Assembly (NCBI RefSeq): GCF_900110755.1
Contig: NZ_FOFF01000018.1
Location: 1-64,000, forward strand
Reading direction: 5' to 3'
Source: Streptomyces sp. yr375
GTDB taxonomy: Bacteria; Actinomycetota; Actinomycetes; Streptomycetales; Streptomycetaceae
DNA length: 64,000 bases
Both the position numbers and the translations under genes were made by a program. Numbering within the stretch: the first letter of the stretch is position 1; every line of letters starts with the position of its first letter. Below the pieces are notes generated by a model, which was not told where the DNA came from, searched no databases, and was given only the letters and a program-made list of their open reading frames with translations. Positions 23,594-31,764 of the stretch are shown one piece after another.

Positions 23594-24022
23594 ATGACGG
23601 CGAAGATCGCTTACGACGACGTCGAGGTCGGCACCGAGCTGCCCGCCCAGTCCTTCCCGGTGGACCGCGCCGCGCTGGTGCAGTACGCGGGCGCCTCCGG
23701 GGACTTCAACCCCATCCACTGGAACGAGAAGTTCGCCAAGGAGGTGGGCCTGCCGGACGTCATCGCGCACGGCATGTTCACCATGGCCGAGGCGGTCCGC
23801 GTCGTCACCGACTGGACCGGCGACCCGGGCGCGCTCGTCGACTACGGCGTCCGCTTCACCAAGCCGGTCGTGGTCCCGAACGACGGCCAGGGCGCCGTGA
23901 TCGAGGTCACCGGCAAGGTGGGCGCCAAGCTCGACGACAACACCGTGCGGGTCGACCTGACCGTCACCAGCGGCGGGCAGAAGGTGCTCGGGATGTCCCG
24001 GGCGGTCGTCCGACTGGGCTGA
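23594..24022 (+). CDS. MaoC-type dehydratase catalytic subunit, HadB-like
   Basis: This 142-residue hot-dog protein has an intact R-hydratase 2 motif: GASGDFNPIHWNEKFAKEVG supplies Asp and His, followed by VIAHGMFTMAEA. It is predicted to hydrate or dehydrate (3R)-hydroxyacyl thioesters with the preceding subunit. The order rpmG-hadA-hadB before secE-nusG parallels mycobacteria, although hadC is absent here and murB follows instead. It ends before a 10-bp-arm hairpin. Confidence 0.88.
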   Translation: MTAKIAYDDVEVGTELPAQSFPVDRAALVQYAGASGDFNPIHWNEKFAKEVGLPDVIAHGMFTMAEAVRVVTDWTGDPGALVDYGVRFTKPVVVPNDGQGAVIEVTGKVGAKLDDNTVRVDLTVTSGGQKVLGMSRAVVRLG

Positions 24023-24059
24023 GGCCGGCCAGGTCGGCAGTCGCCAGTCAGGCGTTGCG

Positions 24060-24094
24060 GTAAGGGGCGTTCTCCATTGCGAGGCGCCCCTTAC
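24060..24094 (+). terminator. Terminator after the dehydratase pair
   Basis: GTAAGGGGCG (24060-24069) is fully complementary to CGCCCCTTAC (24085-24094), with a 15-nt loop. It lies between the hadB-like stop and the murB promoter. Confidence 0.7.
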
Positions 24095-24132
24095 GCGCGG
24101 GCAGGTCTGTCGGGGCTGTCAGTGGTGTCTCG

Positions 24133-24138
24133 TAGTCT
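24133..24138 (+). promoter_or_regulatory. Candidate -10 element for leaderless murB mRNA
   Basis: TAGTCT ends 7 bp before the murB GTG. That spacing is typical of leaderless actinobacterial transcripts, in which the start codon is the first transcribed base. No Shine-Dalgarno sequence lies before the GTG, which supports the idea. A clear -35 is not seen. Confidence 0.5.
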
Positions 24139-24145
24139 TGGGCGC

Positions 24146-25201
24146 GTGCAGGAACTCCAGGACGCCCCGCTCGCCCCGCTGACCACCTTCCGGCTGGGCG
24201 GTCCCGCCACCAGGCTGGTGACCGCGACGACCGACGCCGAGGTGATCGCCGCCGTGCGCGAGGCCGACGCCGACGGCACACCGCTGCTCGTCGTCGGCGG
24301 CGGCTCCAACCTCGTCATCGGCGACAAGGGCTTCGACGGCACCGCCCTGCGCATCGCCACCCGCGGCTGCGAACTCGCCGGTACCCGGCTCGAGCTGGCC
24401 GCGGGCGAGGTCTGGACCGACGCCGTCGCCCGCACCGTGGAGGCCGGGCTCGCCGGCATCGAGTGCCTGGCCGGCATCCCCGGCTCGGCGGGCGCCACCC
24501 CGATCCAGAACGTCGGGGCGTACGGCCAGGAAGTCTCCTCGACGATCACCGAGGTCATCGCCTACGACCGCCACGCGGGCGAGACGGTCACGCTCACCAA
24601 CGAGGAGTGCGCCTTCTCCTACCGCCACAGCCGCTTCAAGGCCCACCCCGAGCGGTATGTCGTCCTGCGCGTCCGCTTCGAACTGTCGGACGCGGGCGGG
24701 CTGTCGGCGCCCCTGAAGTACGCCGAGACGGCACGCGCGCTGGGCGTCGAGCCGGGGGACCGGGTGCCGCTCGCCGAGGCCCGCAGGGCCGTGCTGAAGC
24801 TGCGCGCCGGGAAGGGCATGGTCCTCGACCCCGAGGACCACGACACCTGGTCGGCCGGCTCCTTCTTCACCAACCCGATCCTCACCGACGCCGACTTCGC
24901 GGTGTTCCACGCGCGCGTGCGGGAGCGGCTGGGCGACGGCGTGCAGCCGCCCGCCTATCCGGCCGGCGCGGGACACACCAAGACCTCCGCGGCCTGGCTG
25001 ATCGACAAGGCGGGCTTCACCAAGGGGTACGGCAGCGGACCCGCCCGCATCTCCACCAAGCACACCCTGGCCCTCACCAACCGCGGCACGGCCACCACGG
25101 AGGACCTGCTGACACTGGCCCGCGAGGTCGTCACCGGGGTGCGCGAGGCCTTCGGGATCACCCTGGTCAACGAGCCGGTGATGGTGGCCGCCGGGCTGTA
25201 G
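24146..25201 (+). CDS. murB: UDP-N-acetylenolpyruvoylglucosamine reductase MurB
   Basis: This 351-residue FAD enzyme makes UDP-N-acetylmuramate with NADPH in peptidoglycan synthesis. FAD-site motifs LLVVGGGSNLVIGDKGFDG and GIPGSAGATPIQNVGAYGQE are present, as is the catalytic serine region FSYRHSRFK. The substrate-domain motif GHTKTSAAWLIDKAGFTKG and the C-terminal acidic residue in LVNEPVMVAAG complete it. GTG 24146 starts VQELQDAPLAPLTTFRLGG, the normal N terminus. It ends six bases from the convergent adenosine deaminase gene. Confidence 0.95.
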   Translation: MQELQDAPLAPLTTFRLGGPATRLVTATTDAEVIAAVREADADGTPLLVVGGGSNLVIGDKGFDGTALRIATRGCELAGTRLELAAGEVWTDAVARTVEAGLAGIECLAGIPGSAGATPIQNVGAYGQEVSSTITEVIAYDRHAGETVTLTNEECAFSYRHSRFKAHPERYVVLRVRFELSDAGGLSAPLKYAETARALGVEPGDRVPLAEARRAVLKLRAGKGMVLDPEDHDTWSAGSFFTNPILTDADFAVFHARVRERLGDGVQPPAYPAGAGHTKTSAAWLIDKAGFTKGYGSGPARISTKHTLALTNRGTATTEDLLTLAREVVTGVREAFGITLVNEPVMVAAGL

Positions 25202-25207
25202 CCAGGC

Positions 25208-26239
25208 TCAGGACGCCAGCCAGTCGTCCACGCCCGACAGCAGCTTCGCCCGTACGTCCTCCGGCGCCGCCGACGCCCGTACCGACTGGCGGGCCAGTTC
25301 CGCCAACTCCTCGTCCGTGAAGGCGTGGTGGCGGCGGGCGATCTCGTACTGGGCCGCCAGCCGCGAGCCGAACAGCAGCGGGTCGTCGGCGCCCAGCGCC
25401 ATGGGGACGCCCGCGTCGAACAGGGTCCGCAGCGGCACGTCCTCGGGCTTCTCGTACACGCCCAGCGCCACGTTCGACGCCGGGCACACCTCGCAGGTCA
25501 CCCCCCGCTCGGCGAGCTTCTTCAGCAGCCGTGGGTCCTCGGCCGACCGCACCCCGTGGCCCAGCCGGTTCGCGTGCAGATCGTCCAGGCAGTCGCGGAC
25601 GGACGCCGGGCCCGTCAACTCGCCGCCGTGCGGCGCGGACAGCAGGCCGCCCTCCCGCGCGATCGCGAACGCCCGGTCGAAGTCCCGTGCCATGCCCCGG
25701 CGTTCGTCGTTCGACAGGCCGAAGCCGACCACTCCCCGGTCCGCGTACCGCACGGCCAGCCGGGCCAGGGTGCGGGCGTCCAGCGGATGCTTCATCCGGT
25801 TCGCCGCCACCAGCACCCGCATGTCGAGCCCGGTGTCGCGCGAGGCCGTCTCCACCGCGTCCAGGATGATCTCCAGCGCCGGGATCAGCCCGCCCAGCCG
25901 GGGCGCGTACGACGTCGGGTCGACCTGGATCTCCAGCCAGCCCGAGCCGTCCTTCAGGTCCTCCTCGGCGGCCTCGCGCACCAGCCGCTGGATGTCCTCG
26001 GGCTCCCGCACGCACGAGCGCGCCGCGTCGTACAGGCGCTGGAAGCGGAACCAGCCCCGCTCGTCCGTGGCCCGCAGCTTCGGCGGCTCGCCGCTCGTCA
26101 GCGCCTCGATCAGGGCCTCGGGCAGGCGCACACCGTACTTGTCGGCCAGTTCCAGCACGGTGGTCGGCCGCATCGAACCGGTGAAGTGCAGGTGCAGATG
26201 GGCTTTCGGCAGTTCAGAGACATCACGTACACGCTCCAT
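25208..26239 (-). CDS. add: Adenosine deaminase family protein
   Basis: This 343-residue purine salvage enzyme has metal ligands His16 and His18 in PKAHLHLHFTG, the HGGE motif (SAPHGGELTGP), ANRLGHGV, CPASNVALGV and GADDPLLFG. Standard enzymes have HxHLDG, HAGE and TDDP; the FTG and ADDP variants mark a subfamily common in actinobacteria. Adenosine is the likely substrate but is not certain. ATG 26239 starts MERVRDVSELPKAHLHLH; earlier in-frame codons overlap the upstream terminator. Confidence 0.9.
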   Translation of the reverse strand: MERVRDVSELPKAHLHLHFTGSMRPTTVLELADKYGVRLPEALIEALTSGEPPKLRATDERGWFRFQRLYDAARSCVREPEDIQRLVREAAEEDLKDGSGWLEIQVDPTSYAPRLGGLIPALEIILDAVETASRDTGLDMRVLVAANRMKHPLDARTLARLAVRYADRGVVGFGLSNDERRGMARDFDRAFAIAREGGLLSAPHGGELTGPASVRDCLDDLHANRLGHGVRSAEDPRLLKKLAERGVTCEVCPASNVALGVYEKPEDVPLRTLFDAGVPMALGADDPLLFGSRLAAQYEIARRHHAFTDEELAELARQSVRASAAPEDVRAKLLSGVDDWLAS

Positions 26240-26315
26240 CAGGGAATCCTGCCGCACGTTCGTGTCGTCCAGGTACCACTTTCCCCGAACGTGGTCTTGC
26301 TCGCACACATGACAG

Positions 26316-26349
26316 AGGGGCCGGACCTGAACGGTCAGGTCCGGCCCCT
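26316..26349 (-). terminator. Terminator of the aminotransferase gene
   Basis: Fifteen-base perfectly complementary arms (26316-26330 and 26335-26349) enclose a 4-nt loop, 15 bp beyond the aminotransferase stop. It insulates the downstream adenosine deaminase gene. Confidence 0.85.
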
Positions 26350-26364
26350 TCGTCATGCGCGGTG

Positions 26365-27591
26365 TCAGTCCCTGGCCTCGGCCAGCAGCTTCTGGATCCG
26401 GCTCACGCCCTCGACGAGATCCTCGTCACCCAGCGCGTACGACAGCCGCAGGTACCCCGGTGTGCCGAAGGCCTCACCCGGCACCACCGCGACCTCGGCC
26501 TCCTCCAGGATGAGCGCGGCCAGCTCGACCGAGTCCTGCGGGCGCCTGCCGCGGATCTCCTTGCCGAGCAGCGCCTTCACCGACGGGTACGCGTAGAACG
26601 CGCCCTCCGGCTCCGGGCAGAGCACGCCGTCGATCTCGTTGAGCATCCGCACGATGGTCCTGCGGCGGCGGTCGAAGGCCTCGCGCATCTTCTCCACGGC
26701 CGACAGATCACCGGAGACGGCGGCCAGCGCGGCGACCTGCGCCACGTTGGAGACGTTCGACGTGGCGTGCGACTGGAGGTTCGTCGCCGCCTTGACGACG
26801 TCCTTCGGGCCGATGATCCAGCCCACCCGCCAGCCGGTCATCGCGTACGTCTTGGCGACGCCGTTGACCACGATGCACTTGTCGCGCAGCTCGGGCAGGA
26901 TCGCCGGCAGCGAGGTGAACTTCGCGTCCCCGTAGACGAGGTGCTCGTAGATCTCGTCCGTCATCACCCACAGGCCGTGCTCGACGGCCCAGCGGCCGAT
27001 CGCCTCGGCGTCCTCGGCGCTGTAGACGGCGCCGGTCGGGTTCGACGGGGAGACGAAGAGCACAACCTTGGTGTGCTCCGTGCGCGCCGCCTCCAACTGC
27101 TCGACGGAGACCCGGTAGCCGGTCGTCTCGTCGGCGACGACCTCCACCGGGACACCGCCGGCCAGCCGGATCGACTCCGGGTAGGTGGTCCAGTACGGCG
27201 CCGGGACGATGACCTCGTCGCCCGGGTCGAGGATCGCGGCGAAGGCCTCGTAGATGGCCTGCTTGCCGCCGTTGGTCACCAGGATCTGGGACGGGTCGAC
27301 CTCGTAACCGGAGTCGCGCAGCGTCTTCGCGGCGATCGCGGCCTTCAGCTCCGGCAGGCCGCCGGCCGGCGTGTAGCGGTGGTACTTCGGGTTCGAGCAG
27401 GCCTCGATGGCGGCCTGGACGATGTAGTCCGGGGTCGGGAAGTCCGGCTCACCGGCGCCGAAGCCGATCACCGGCCGCCCGGCGGCCTTCAGGGCCTTGG
27501 CCTTGGCGTCCACGGCGAGAGTGGCGGACTCGGAGATCGCGCCGACTCGGGCGGAGACCCGGCGCTCGGTGGGAGGGGTTGCAGCGCTCAT
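26365..27591 (-). CDS. aspC: Pyridoxal-phosphate aminotransferase, aspartate aminotransferase-like
   Basis: This 408-residue fold-type I enzyme has the marks of the class I gamma subgroup: GFGAGEPDFPTPDYI, YTPAGGLPELKAAIA, VSPSNPTGAVYS, and the PLP lysine Lys247 in VVNGVAKTYAMTGWRVGW. The C-terminal PGEAFGTPGYLRLSYA contains the substrate-carboxylate arginine. It probably transaminates aspartate, and actinobacterial relatives can also act on prephenate or aromatic acids. ATG 27591 is chosen; ATG 27600 lies three codons upstream. It is divergent from tRNA-Trp, as in S. coelicolor (about SCO4645). Confidence 0.92.
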   Translation of the reverse strand: MSAATPPTERRVSARVGAISESATLAVDAKAKALKAAGRPVIGFGAGEPDFPTPDYIVQAAIEACSNPKYHRYTPAGGLPELKAAIAAKTLRDSGYEVDPSQILVTNGGKQAIYEAFAAILDPGDEVIVPAPYWTTYPESIRLAGGVPVEVVADETTGYRVSVEQLEAARTEHTKVVLFVSPSNPTGAVYSAEDAEAIGRWAVEHGLWVMTDEIYEHLVYGDAKFTSLPAILPELRDKCIVVNGVAKTYAMTGWRVGWIIGPKDVVKAATNLQSHATSNVSNVAQVAALAAVSGDLSAVEKMREAFDRRRRTIVRMLNEIDGVLCPEPEGAFYAYPSVKALLGKEIRGRRPQDSVELAALILEEAEVAVVPGEAFGTPGYLRLSYALGDEDLVEGVSRIQKLLAEARD

Positions 27592-27692
27592 GGGGTCCAT
27601 GGTTTCAGACCTGAAACCCGCTCGGCACACGGGTTTCACGGACTGGTCAGCCGACTGAACATCAGAGTGAATCCGATCAAGAGCCCTTTTCG

Positions 27693-27722
27693 TTCGACGA
27701 GGGGGCCAAGACCACGTACACT
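27693..27722 (+). promoter_or_regulatory. Candidate promoter upstream of tRNA-Trp and secE
   Basis: TTCGAC at 27693-27698 and TACACT at 27717-27722 are 18 bp apart on the plus strand, 87 bp before tRNA-Trp. A nearer TACGTT lies at 27790-27795 without a good partner. Confidence 0.4.
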
Positions 27723-27808
27723 CACACGTCGTTGGCCTTCAACAGCCGCGCCCCCAACAGGTGCACACCGAGCACCCGACCGGATGCGGTACGTTGGGGA
27801 ACACACAA

Positions 27809-27881
27809 AGGGTCGTAGCTCAATTGGTAGAGCACTGGTCTCCAAAACCAGCGGTTGGGGGTTCAAGTCCCTCCGGCCCTG
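27809..27881 (+). tRNA. tRNA-Trp (anticodon CCA)
   Basis: The 73-nt cloverleaf has acceptor AGGGTCG/CGGCCCT with one T-G pair, discriminator G (expected for Trp), an anticodon stem CTGGT/ACCAG with loop CTCCAAA, and a T arm GGGGG-TTCAAGT-CCCTC. Its place just before secE-nusG is conserved in actinobacteria. Confidence 0.96.
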
Positions 27882-27997
27882 CTACACACACCATCACCAG
27901 GATGTGTGCGCAGCGTATGTACGTACAGCAGCAATGCACCGTCGTGCGGCTCAGACCGGGCGCGGCACGGCCACGACCCGGGAACAGGTGAGGACGA

Positions 27998-28285
27998 ATG
28001 GCGGATGCCGTGGGCTCCATCGACACGCCTGATGCCCAGGACGAGGTGCCTGAGGCGCAGCAGAAGACCCGCAAGGGCGGTAAGCGCGCCAAGAAGGGCC
28101 CGCTGAAGCGTCTCGCGATCTTCTATCGCCAGATCGTCGCGGAGCTCCGCAAGGTCGTATGGCCCACGCGGAGTCAGCTCACGACGTACACGACCGTGGT
28201 GATCGTCTTCGTCGTCATCATGATCGGCCTGGTGACCGTGATTGACTATGGACTCAGCCACGCCGCCAAGTACGTCTTCGGCTGA
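27998..28285 (+). CDS. secE: Preprotein translocase subunit SecE
   Basis: This 95-residue protein has a charged N-terminal half and a single C-terminal membrane helix (TTVVIVFVVIMIGLVTVIDYGL). The amphipathic signature FYRQIVAELRKVVWPTRSQL clamps SecY. It is the short actinobacterial type with one transmembrane segment. GGTGAGGAC precedes ATG 27998. It lies 80 bp upstream of nusG, the usual pairing, and works with SecY encoded near 60.2 kb. Confidence 0.95.
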   Translation: MADAVGSIDTPDAQDEVPEAQQKTRKGGKRAKKGPLKRLAIFYRQIVAELRKVVWPTRSQLTTYTTVVIVFVVIMIGLVTVIDYGLSHAAKYVFG

Positions 28286-28365
28286 GCCAAGAGCGAAGGG
28301 CGCCGAGGTATCCGGCGCCCCTTTCGCATGTTCCACCCCTATGTATCCAGGAAGAAGCAGCCACC

Positions 28366-29226
28366 GTGTCTGACCAGAACCTGAACGAGGACGTCGAGTC
28401 CGTGGACGACGAGCTCGACATCGTCGAGGGCGCGGACGAGGACCTGGACGAGTTCGAGGCTGCCGAGGCCGAAGCGGGCGAGCCCGCGGAGGAAGCCGCG
28501 CTCCACGTCGAGGACGAGGACGTCGTCGCCGACGAGGACGTCGAGGACGAGGACGTCGTCGCCGACGAGGCCGAAGAAGAAGCCGAAGAAGAAGAGCCGG
28601 CCGAGCCCGTCGACCCCGTCACCGCCCTGCGTGAAGAGCTGCGCACCCTGCCCGGCGAGTGGTACGTCATCCACACGTACGCCGGTTACGAGAACCGCGT
28701 GAAGACCAACCTGGAGCAGCGCGCCGTCTCGCTGAACGTCGAGGACTTCATCTTCCAGGCCGAGGTGCCGCAGGAAGAGGTCGCGCAGATCAAGAACGGC
28801 GAGCGCAAGACCATCCGTCAGAACAAGCTCCCCGGCTACGTGCTGGTGCGCATGGACCTGACCAACGAGTCCTGGGGCGTCGTCCGCAACACTCCCGGCG
28901 TCACCGGCTTCGTGGGCAACGCCTACGACCCGTACCCGCTGACCCTGGACGAGATCGTCAAGATGCTCGCCCCGGAGGCCGAGGAGAAGGCCGCCCGTGA
29001 GGCCGCCGAGGCCGAGGGCAAGCCGGCTCCGTCCCGCAAGCTCGAGGTCCAGGTGCTGGACTTCGAGGTGGGCGACTCGGTCACCGTCACCGACGGCCCG
29101 TTCGCCACGCTGCAGGCCACGATCAACGAGATCAACGCCGACTCGAAGAAGGTCAAGGGCCTCGTCGAGATCTTCGGCCGCGAGACCCCGGTCGAGCTCA
29201 GCTTCGACCAGATCCAGAAGAACTAG
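28366..29226 (+). CDS. nusG: Transcription termination/antitermination factor NusG with an acidic N-terminal extension
   Basis: This 286-residue protein has a normal NusG core: the NGN domain begins at GEWYVIHTYAGYENRVKTNL (about residue 100), and the KOW motif occurs in VGDSVTVTDGPFATLQATI. Preceding it are about 90 residues that are extremely acidic, with EDEDVVADEDVEDEDVVADE-like internal duplication. Such extensions are usual in streptomycetes but absent from E. coli NusG. It binds the RNA polymerase clamp and S10/Rho partners through the two domains. GTG 28366 is the start. A hairpin terminator with a T tract follows. Confidence 0.95.
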   Translation: MSDQNLNEDVESVDDELDIVEGADEDLDEFEAAEAEAGEPAEEAALHVEDEDVVADEDVEDEDVVADEAEEEAEEEEPAEPVDPVTALREELRTLPGEWYVIHTYAGYENRVKTNLEQRAVSLNVEDFIFQAEVPQEEVAQIKNGERKTIRQNKLPGYVLVRMDLTNESWGVVRNTPGVTGFVGNAYDPYPLTLDEIVKMLAPEAEEKAAREAAEAEGKPAPSRKLEVQVLDFEVGDSVTVTDGPFATLQATINEINADSKKVKGLVEIFGRETPVELSFDQIQKN

Positions 29227-29251
29227 CCCTTCTGGAACAGAAGCCTCCGAA

Positions 29252-29296
29252 CAGGTCAGGTGGCCGCTCGCGCGGTGCCTGACCTGCTCGGTTTTT
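29252..29296 (+). terminator. Terminator of secE-nusG
   Basis: CAGGTCAGG (29252-29260) pairs with CCTGACCTG (29278-29286), with an inner CCGC/GCGG stem, followed by GGTTTTT. It is one of the few in the window with a clear T run. Confidence 0.85.
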
Positions 29297-29322
29297 GGCC
29301 GCGCAGGGATACCCGTTATCGT
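29295..29322 (+). promoter_or_regulatory. Candidate promoter of rplK-rplA
   Basis: TTGGCC at 29295-29300 and TATCGT at 29317-29322 are 16 bp apart, directly after the nusG terminator and about 75 bp before rplK. Confidence 0.45.
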
Positions 29323-29396
29323 TGTGCGGTATGCCTCCATCCGGATCATCCGGACCGGAAGGCTGAAAAAACTCTCACTAGGACCCGGAGAGAGCA

Positions 29397-29831
29397 ATGC
29401 CTCCCAAGAAGAAGAAGGTCACGGGGCTCATCAAGCTCCAGATCAACGCCGGTGCGGCGAACCCCGCACCGCCGGTCGGCCCCGCGCTCGGCCAGCACGG
29501 CGTCAACATCATGGAGTTCTGCAAGGCCTACAACGCCGCGACCGAGTCGCAGCGTGGCTGGGTGATCCCGGTGGAGATCACGGTCTACGAAGACCGCTCC
29601 TTCACCTTCGTCACCAAGACGCCGCCGGCCGCGAAGATGATCCTCAAGGCCGCTGGTGTCGAGAAGGGCTCGGGCGAGCCGCACAAGACCAAGGTCGCCA
29701 AGATCACGCAGGCGCAGGTCCGCGAGATCGCCACGACCAAGCTGCCCGACCTCAACGCCAACGACCTCGACGCCGCGTCGAAGATCATCGCCGGCACCGC
29801 CCGTTCCATGGGCATCACGGTCGAGGGCTGA
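29397..29831 (+). CDS. rplK: 50S ribosomal protein L11
   Basis: This 144-residue protein starts [19 protein letters not shown], followed by the proline-rich loop [21 protein letters not shown] that forms the thiostrepton-binding GTPase centre with 23S rRNA. The C-terminal rRNA-binding domain ([16 protein letters not shown], [21 protein letters not shown]) is complete. It lies 87 bp ahead of rplA. All residues of the drug-binding proline loop look wild type, so thiostrepton sensitivity is expected unless an rRNA methylase is present elsewhere. Confidence 0.96.
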
Positions 29832-29918
29832 GCCCCAGCCCCGTAGCACCTTCGTAGCACCGTGGCAGGGCCTGCTCGGCCCGTACCACGACTCCTCAAG
29901 ACGCACACAGGAGCAGTA

Positions 29919-30644
29919 GTGAGCAAGCGCAGCAAGTCCCTCCGCGCTGCGGACGCCAAGATCGACCGGGAGAAGCTCTACGCCCCGCTCGAGGCCGTCC
30001 GTCTCGCCAAGGAGACCTCCACCAGCAAGTTCGACGGCACCGTCGAGGTCGCCTTCCGCCTGGGTGTCGACCCGCGCAAGGCCGACCAGATGGTCCGTGG
30101 CACCGTGAACCTGCCGCACGGCACCGGCAAGACCGCCCGGGTCCTGGTCTTCGCGACCGGTGACCGTGCAGCGGCCGCGGAGGCCGCGGGCGCCGACATC
30201 GTCGGCTCCGACGAACTGATCGACGAGGTCGCGAAGGGCCGTCTGGACTTCGACGCCGTCGTCGCCACCCCGGACCTCATGGGCAAGGTCGGCCGCCTCG
30301 GCCGCGTGCTCGGTCCGCGTGGTCTGATGCCGAACCCGAAGACCGGCACCGTCACCCCCGACGTGGCCAAGGCCGTCACGGAGATCAAGGGCGGCAAGAT
30401 CGAGTTCCGCGTCGACAAGCACTCGAACCTGCACTTCATCATCGGCAAGTCGTCCTTCGACGACGTCAAGCTGGTGGAGAACTACGGCGCGGCCCTGGAG
30501 GAGATCCTCCGCCTGAAGCCGTCCGCCGCCAAGGGTCGCTACATCAAGAAGGCCGCGATCAGCACCACGATCGGCCCCGGCATTCAGCTCGACCCGAACC
30601 GCACCCGCAACCTCCTCGTCGAGGAGGACCCGGCCGCGGTCTGA
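29919..30644 (+). CDS. rplA: 50S ribosomal protein L1
   Basis: This 241-residue two-domain protein of the L1 stalk has LGRVLGPRGLMPNPKTGTV and VEVAFRLGVDPRKADQMVRG as family signatures. GTG 29919 follows an AGGAG box; the in-frame upstream ORF extension is spurious. In many bacteria L1 represses its own operon by binding the leader mRNA; the rplK-rplA mRNA here may be controlled that way, but no clear mimic of the rRNA site was identified. A strong terminator follows. Confidence 0.96.
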   Translation: MSKRSKSLRAADAKIDREKLYAPLEAVRLAKETSTSKFDGTVEVAFRLGVDPRKADQMVRGTVNLPHGTGKTARVLVFATGDRAAAAEAAGADIVGSDELIDEVAKGRLDFDAVVATPDLMGKVGRLGRVLGPRGLMPNPKTGTVTPDVAKAVTEIKGGKIEFRVDKHSNLHFIIGKSSFDDVKLVENYGAALEEILRLKPSAAKGRYIKKAAISTTIGPGIQLDPNRTRNLLVEEDPAAV

Positions 30645-30670
30645 ACCTGACGGTTCGCCACAGTCGGCAC

Positions 30671-30701
30671 GAGCCCCGCAACCTCTCGAGGTGCGGGGCT
30701 C
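30671..30701 (+). terminator. Terminator of rplK-rplA
   Basis: GAGCCCCGC (30671-30679) pairs with GCGGGGCTC (30693-30701); ACCT/AGGT extends the stem past one bulged A to a CTCG loop. CGTCCCTTTC follows. Confidence 0.85.
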
Positions 30702-30788
30702 GTCCCTTTCCCCCGTACGGCTTTTCTCGTACGGCTGTCAGTGCCGTGGGCTAGCGTGCAGTGACGGGAAACCTTGGGGGTGGGGCGA

Positions 30789-31709
30789 ATGAAGCGTGCG
30801 ACCGTGCGCCGTGCGGGTCTGTCGATCGTTGCGATGACGCTGCTTGCCGGAGTGACCGCGTGCAGTTCCGGAGGTTCGGGGGCTTCCGGTGGTTCCAGCG
30901 GCTCGGGCGGGTCCGGCAAGGGCGGGAGCGGCGGGCCGCTGCTCAGCCCCATAGCGGCCCTGCGCAGCGCCGAGAAGTCCACCGACGGCGCGGACTCCGC
31001 GAAGGTCGAGTCGACCACCACGATGGGCTCGGTGATGTCGATGACCGCCGACGGCGCCCTCGGCTGGGGCGACGGCCTCACCGGCACGCTCACCATCACC
31101 TACACCGGCGGCACCATGGCCGACACGATGCGCCAGATGGGCACCACGTCGATGGAGGCCCGCTATCTGCCCGACGCCTACTACGCGAAGATGGGCGACA
31201 CCTTCGCCACCCAGGCCGGCGGCCGGCACTGGATCAAGTACGCGTACGACGCCCTGGAGAGCCTCGGCGGCGGCTCCGGCGCGTATCTGAAGGACCAGAT
31301 GCAGAACACCACCCCGAACCAGTCGGTGAAGCTCCTGCTGGCTTCCGGGGACGTGCGGGAGGTCGGCCGGGAGAAGGTGCGCGGGCAGCAGACCACGCAC
31401 TACTCGGGGACGCTCGACGTGGCCGACCTCGCCGCGCAGAACTCCAGCCTCACCCGCAGCCAGCTCGACGACCTGAAGAAGACGCTGGACCAGGCCGGCG
31501 TCACCACCGAGACCATCGACATCTGGGTGAACGACCGGGACCTGCTGGTCAAGAAGACGGAGAAGGGCGAGACCACGACGGGCGCCTACGCCCAGACCGC
31601 GTACTACAGCGACTACGGCACCAAGGTCTCCGCCCAGGTCCCGCCGGCGAGCGACACCGCCGACTTCACCGAGCTGGTGAAGCAGCAGGGGGCGGGCACC
31701 GGCTCGTAG
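30789..31709 (+). CDS. Secreted lipoprotein of unknown function
   Basis: This 306-residue protein has a classic lipoprotein signal: MKRATVRRAGLSIVAMTLLA with cleavage before the Cys of GVTAC, followed by a Gly/Ser-rich linker. The body looks like the LppX/LprG-type all-beta fold (ALRSAEKSTDGADSAKVEST, then DIWVNDRDLLVKKTEKGE), a family known to carry lipids or bind membranes in mycobacteria. Function here is unknown. One or two such genes occupy the same slot between rplA and rplJ in S. coelicolor. ATG 30789 is chosen over 30774, which only adds MGVGR. Confidence 0.82.
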   Translation: MKRATVRRAGLSIVAMTLLAGVTACSSGGSGASGGSSGSGGSGKGGSGGPLLSPIAALRSAEKSTDGADSAKVESTTTMGSVMSMTADGALGWGDGLTGTLTITYTGGTMADTMRQMGTTSMEARYLPDAYYAKMGDTFATQAGGRHWIKYAYDALESLGGGSGAYLKDQMQNTTPNQSVKLLLASGDVREVGREKVRGQQTTHYSGTLDVADLAAQNSSLTRSQLDDLKKTLDQAGVTTETIDIWVNDRDLLVKKTEKGETTTGAYAQTAYYSDYGTKVSAQVPPASDTADFTELVKQQGAGTGS

Positions 31710-31729
31710 TGCCCGTCGCCCGAGCGGAT

Positions 31730-31759
31730 TTGCCTGACGGCGACCCGGTCCCGTACGCT
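31730..31759 (+). promoter_or_regulatory. Promoter of rplJ-rplL
   Basis: TTGCCT at 31730-31735 and TACGCT at 31754-31759 are 18 bp apart, with the -10 identical to that proposed for the str operon. It gives an mRNA leader of about 230 nt before rplJ. Confidence 0.65.
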
Positions 31760-31764
31760 CCTGA

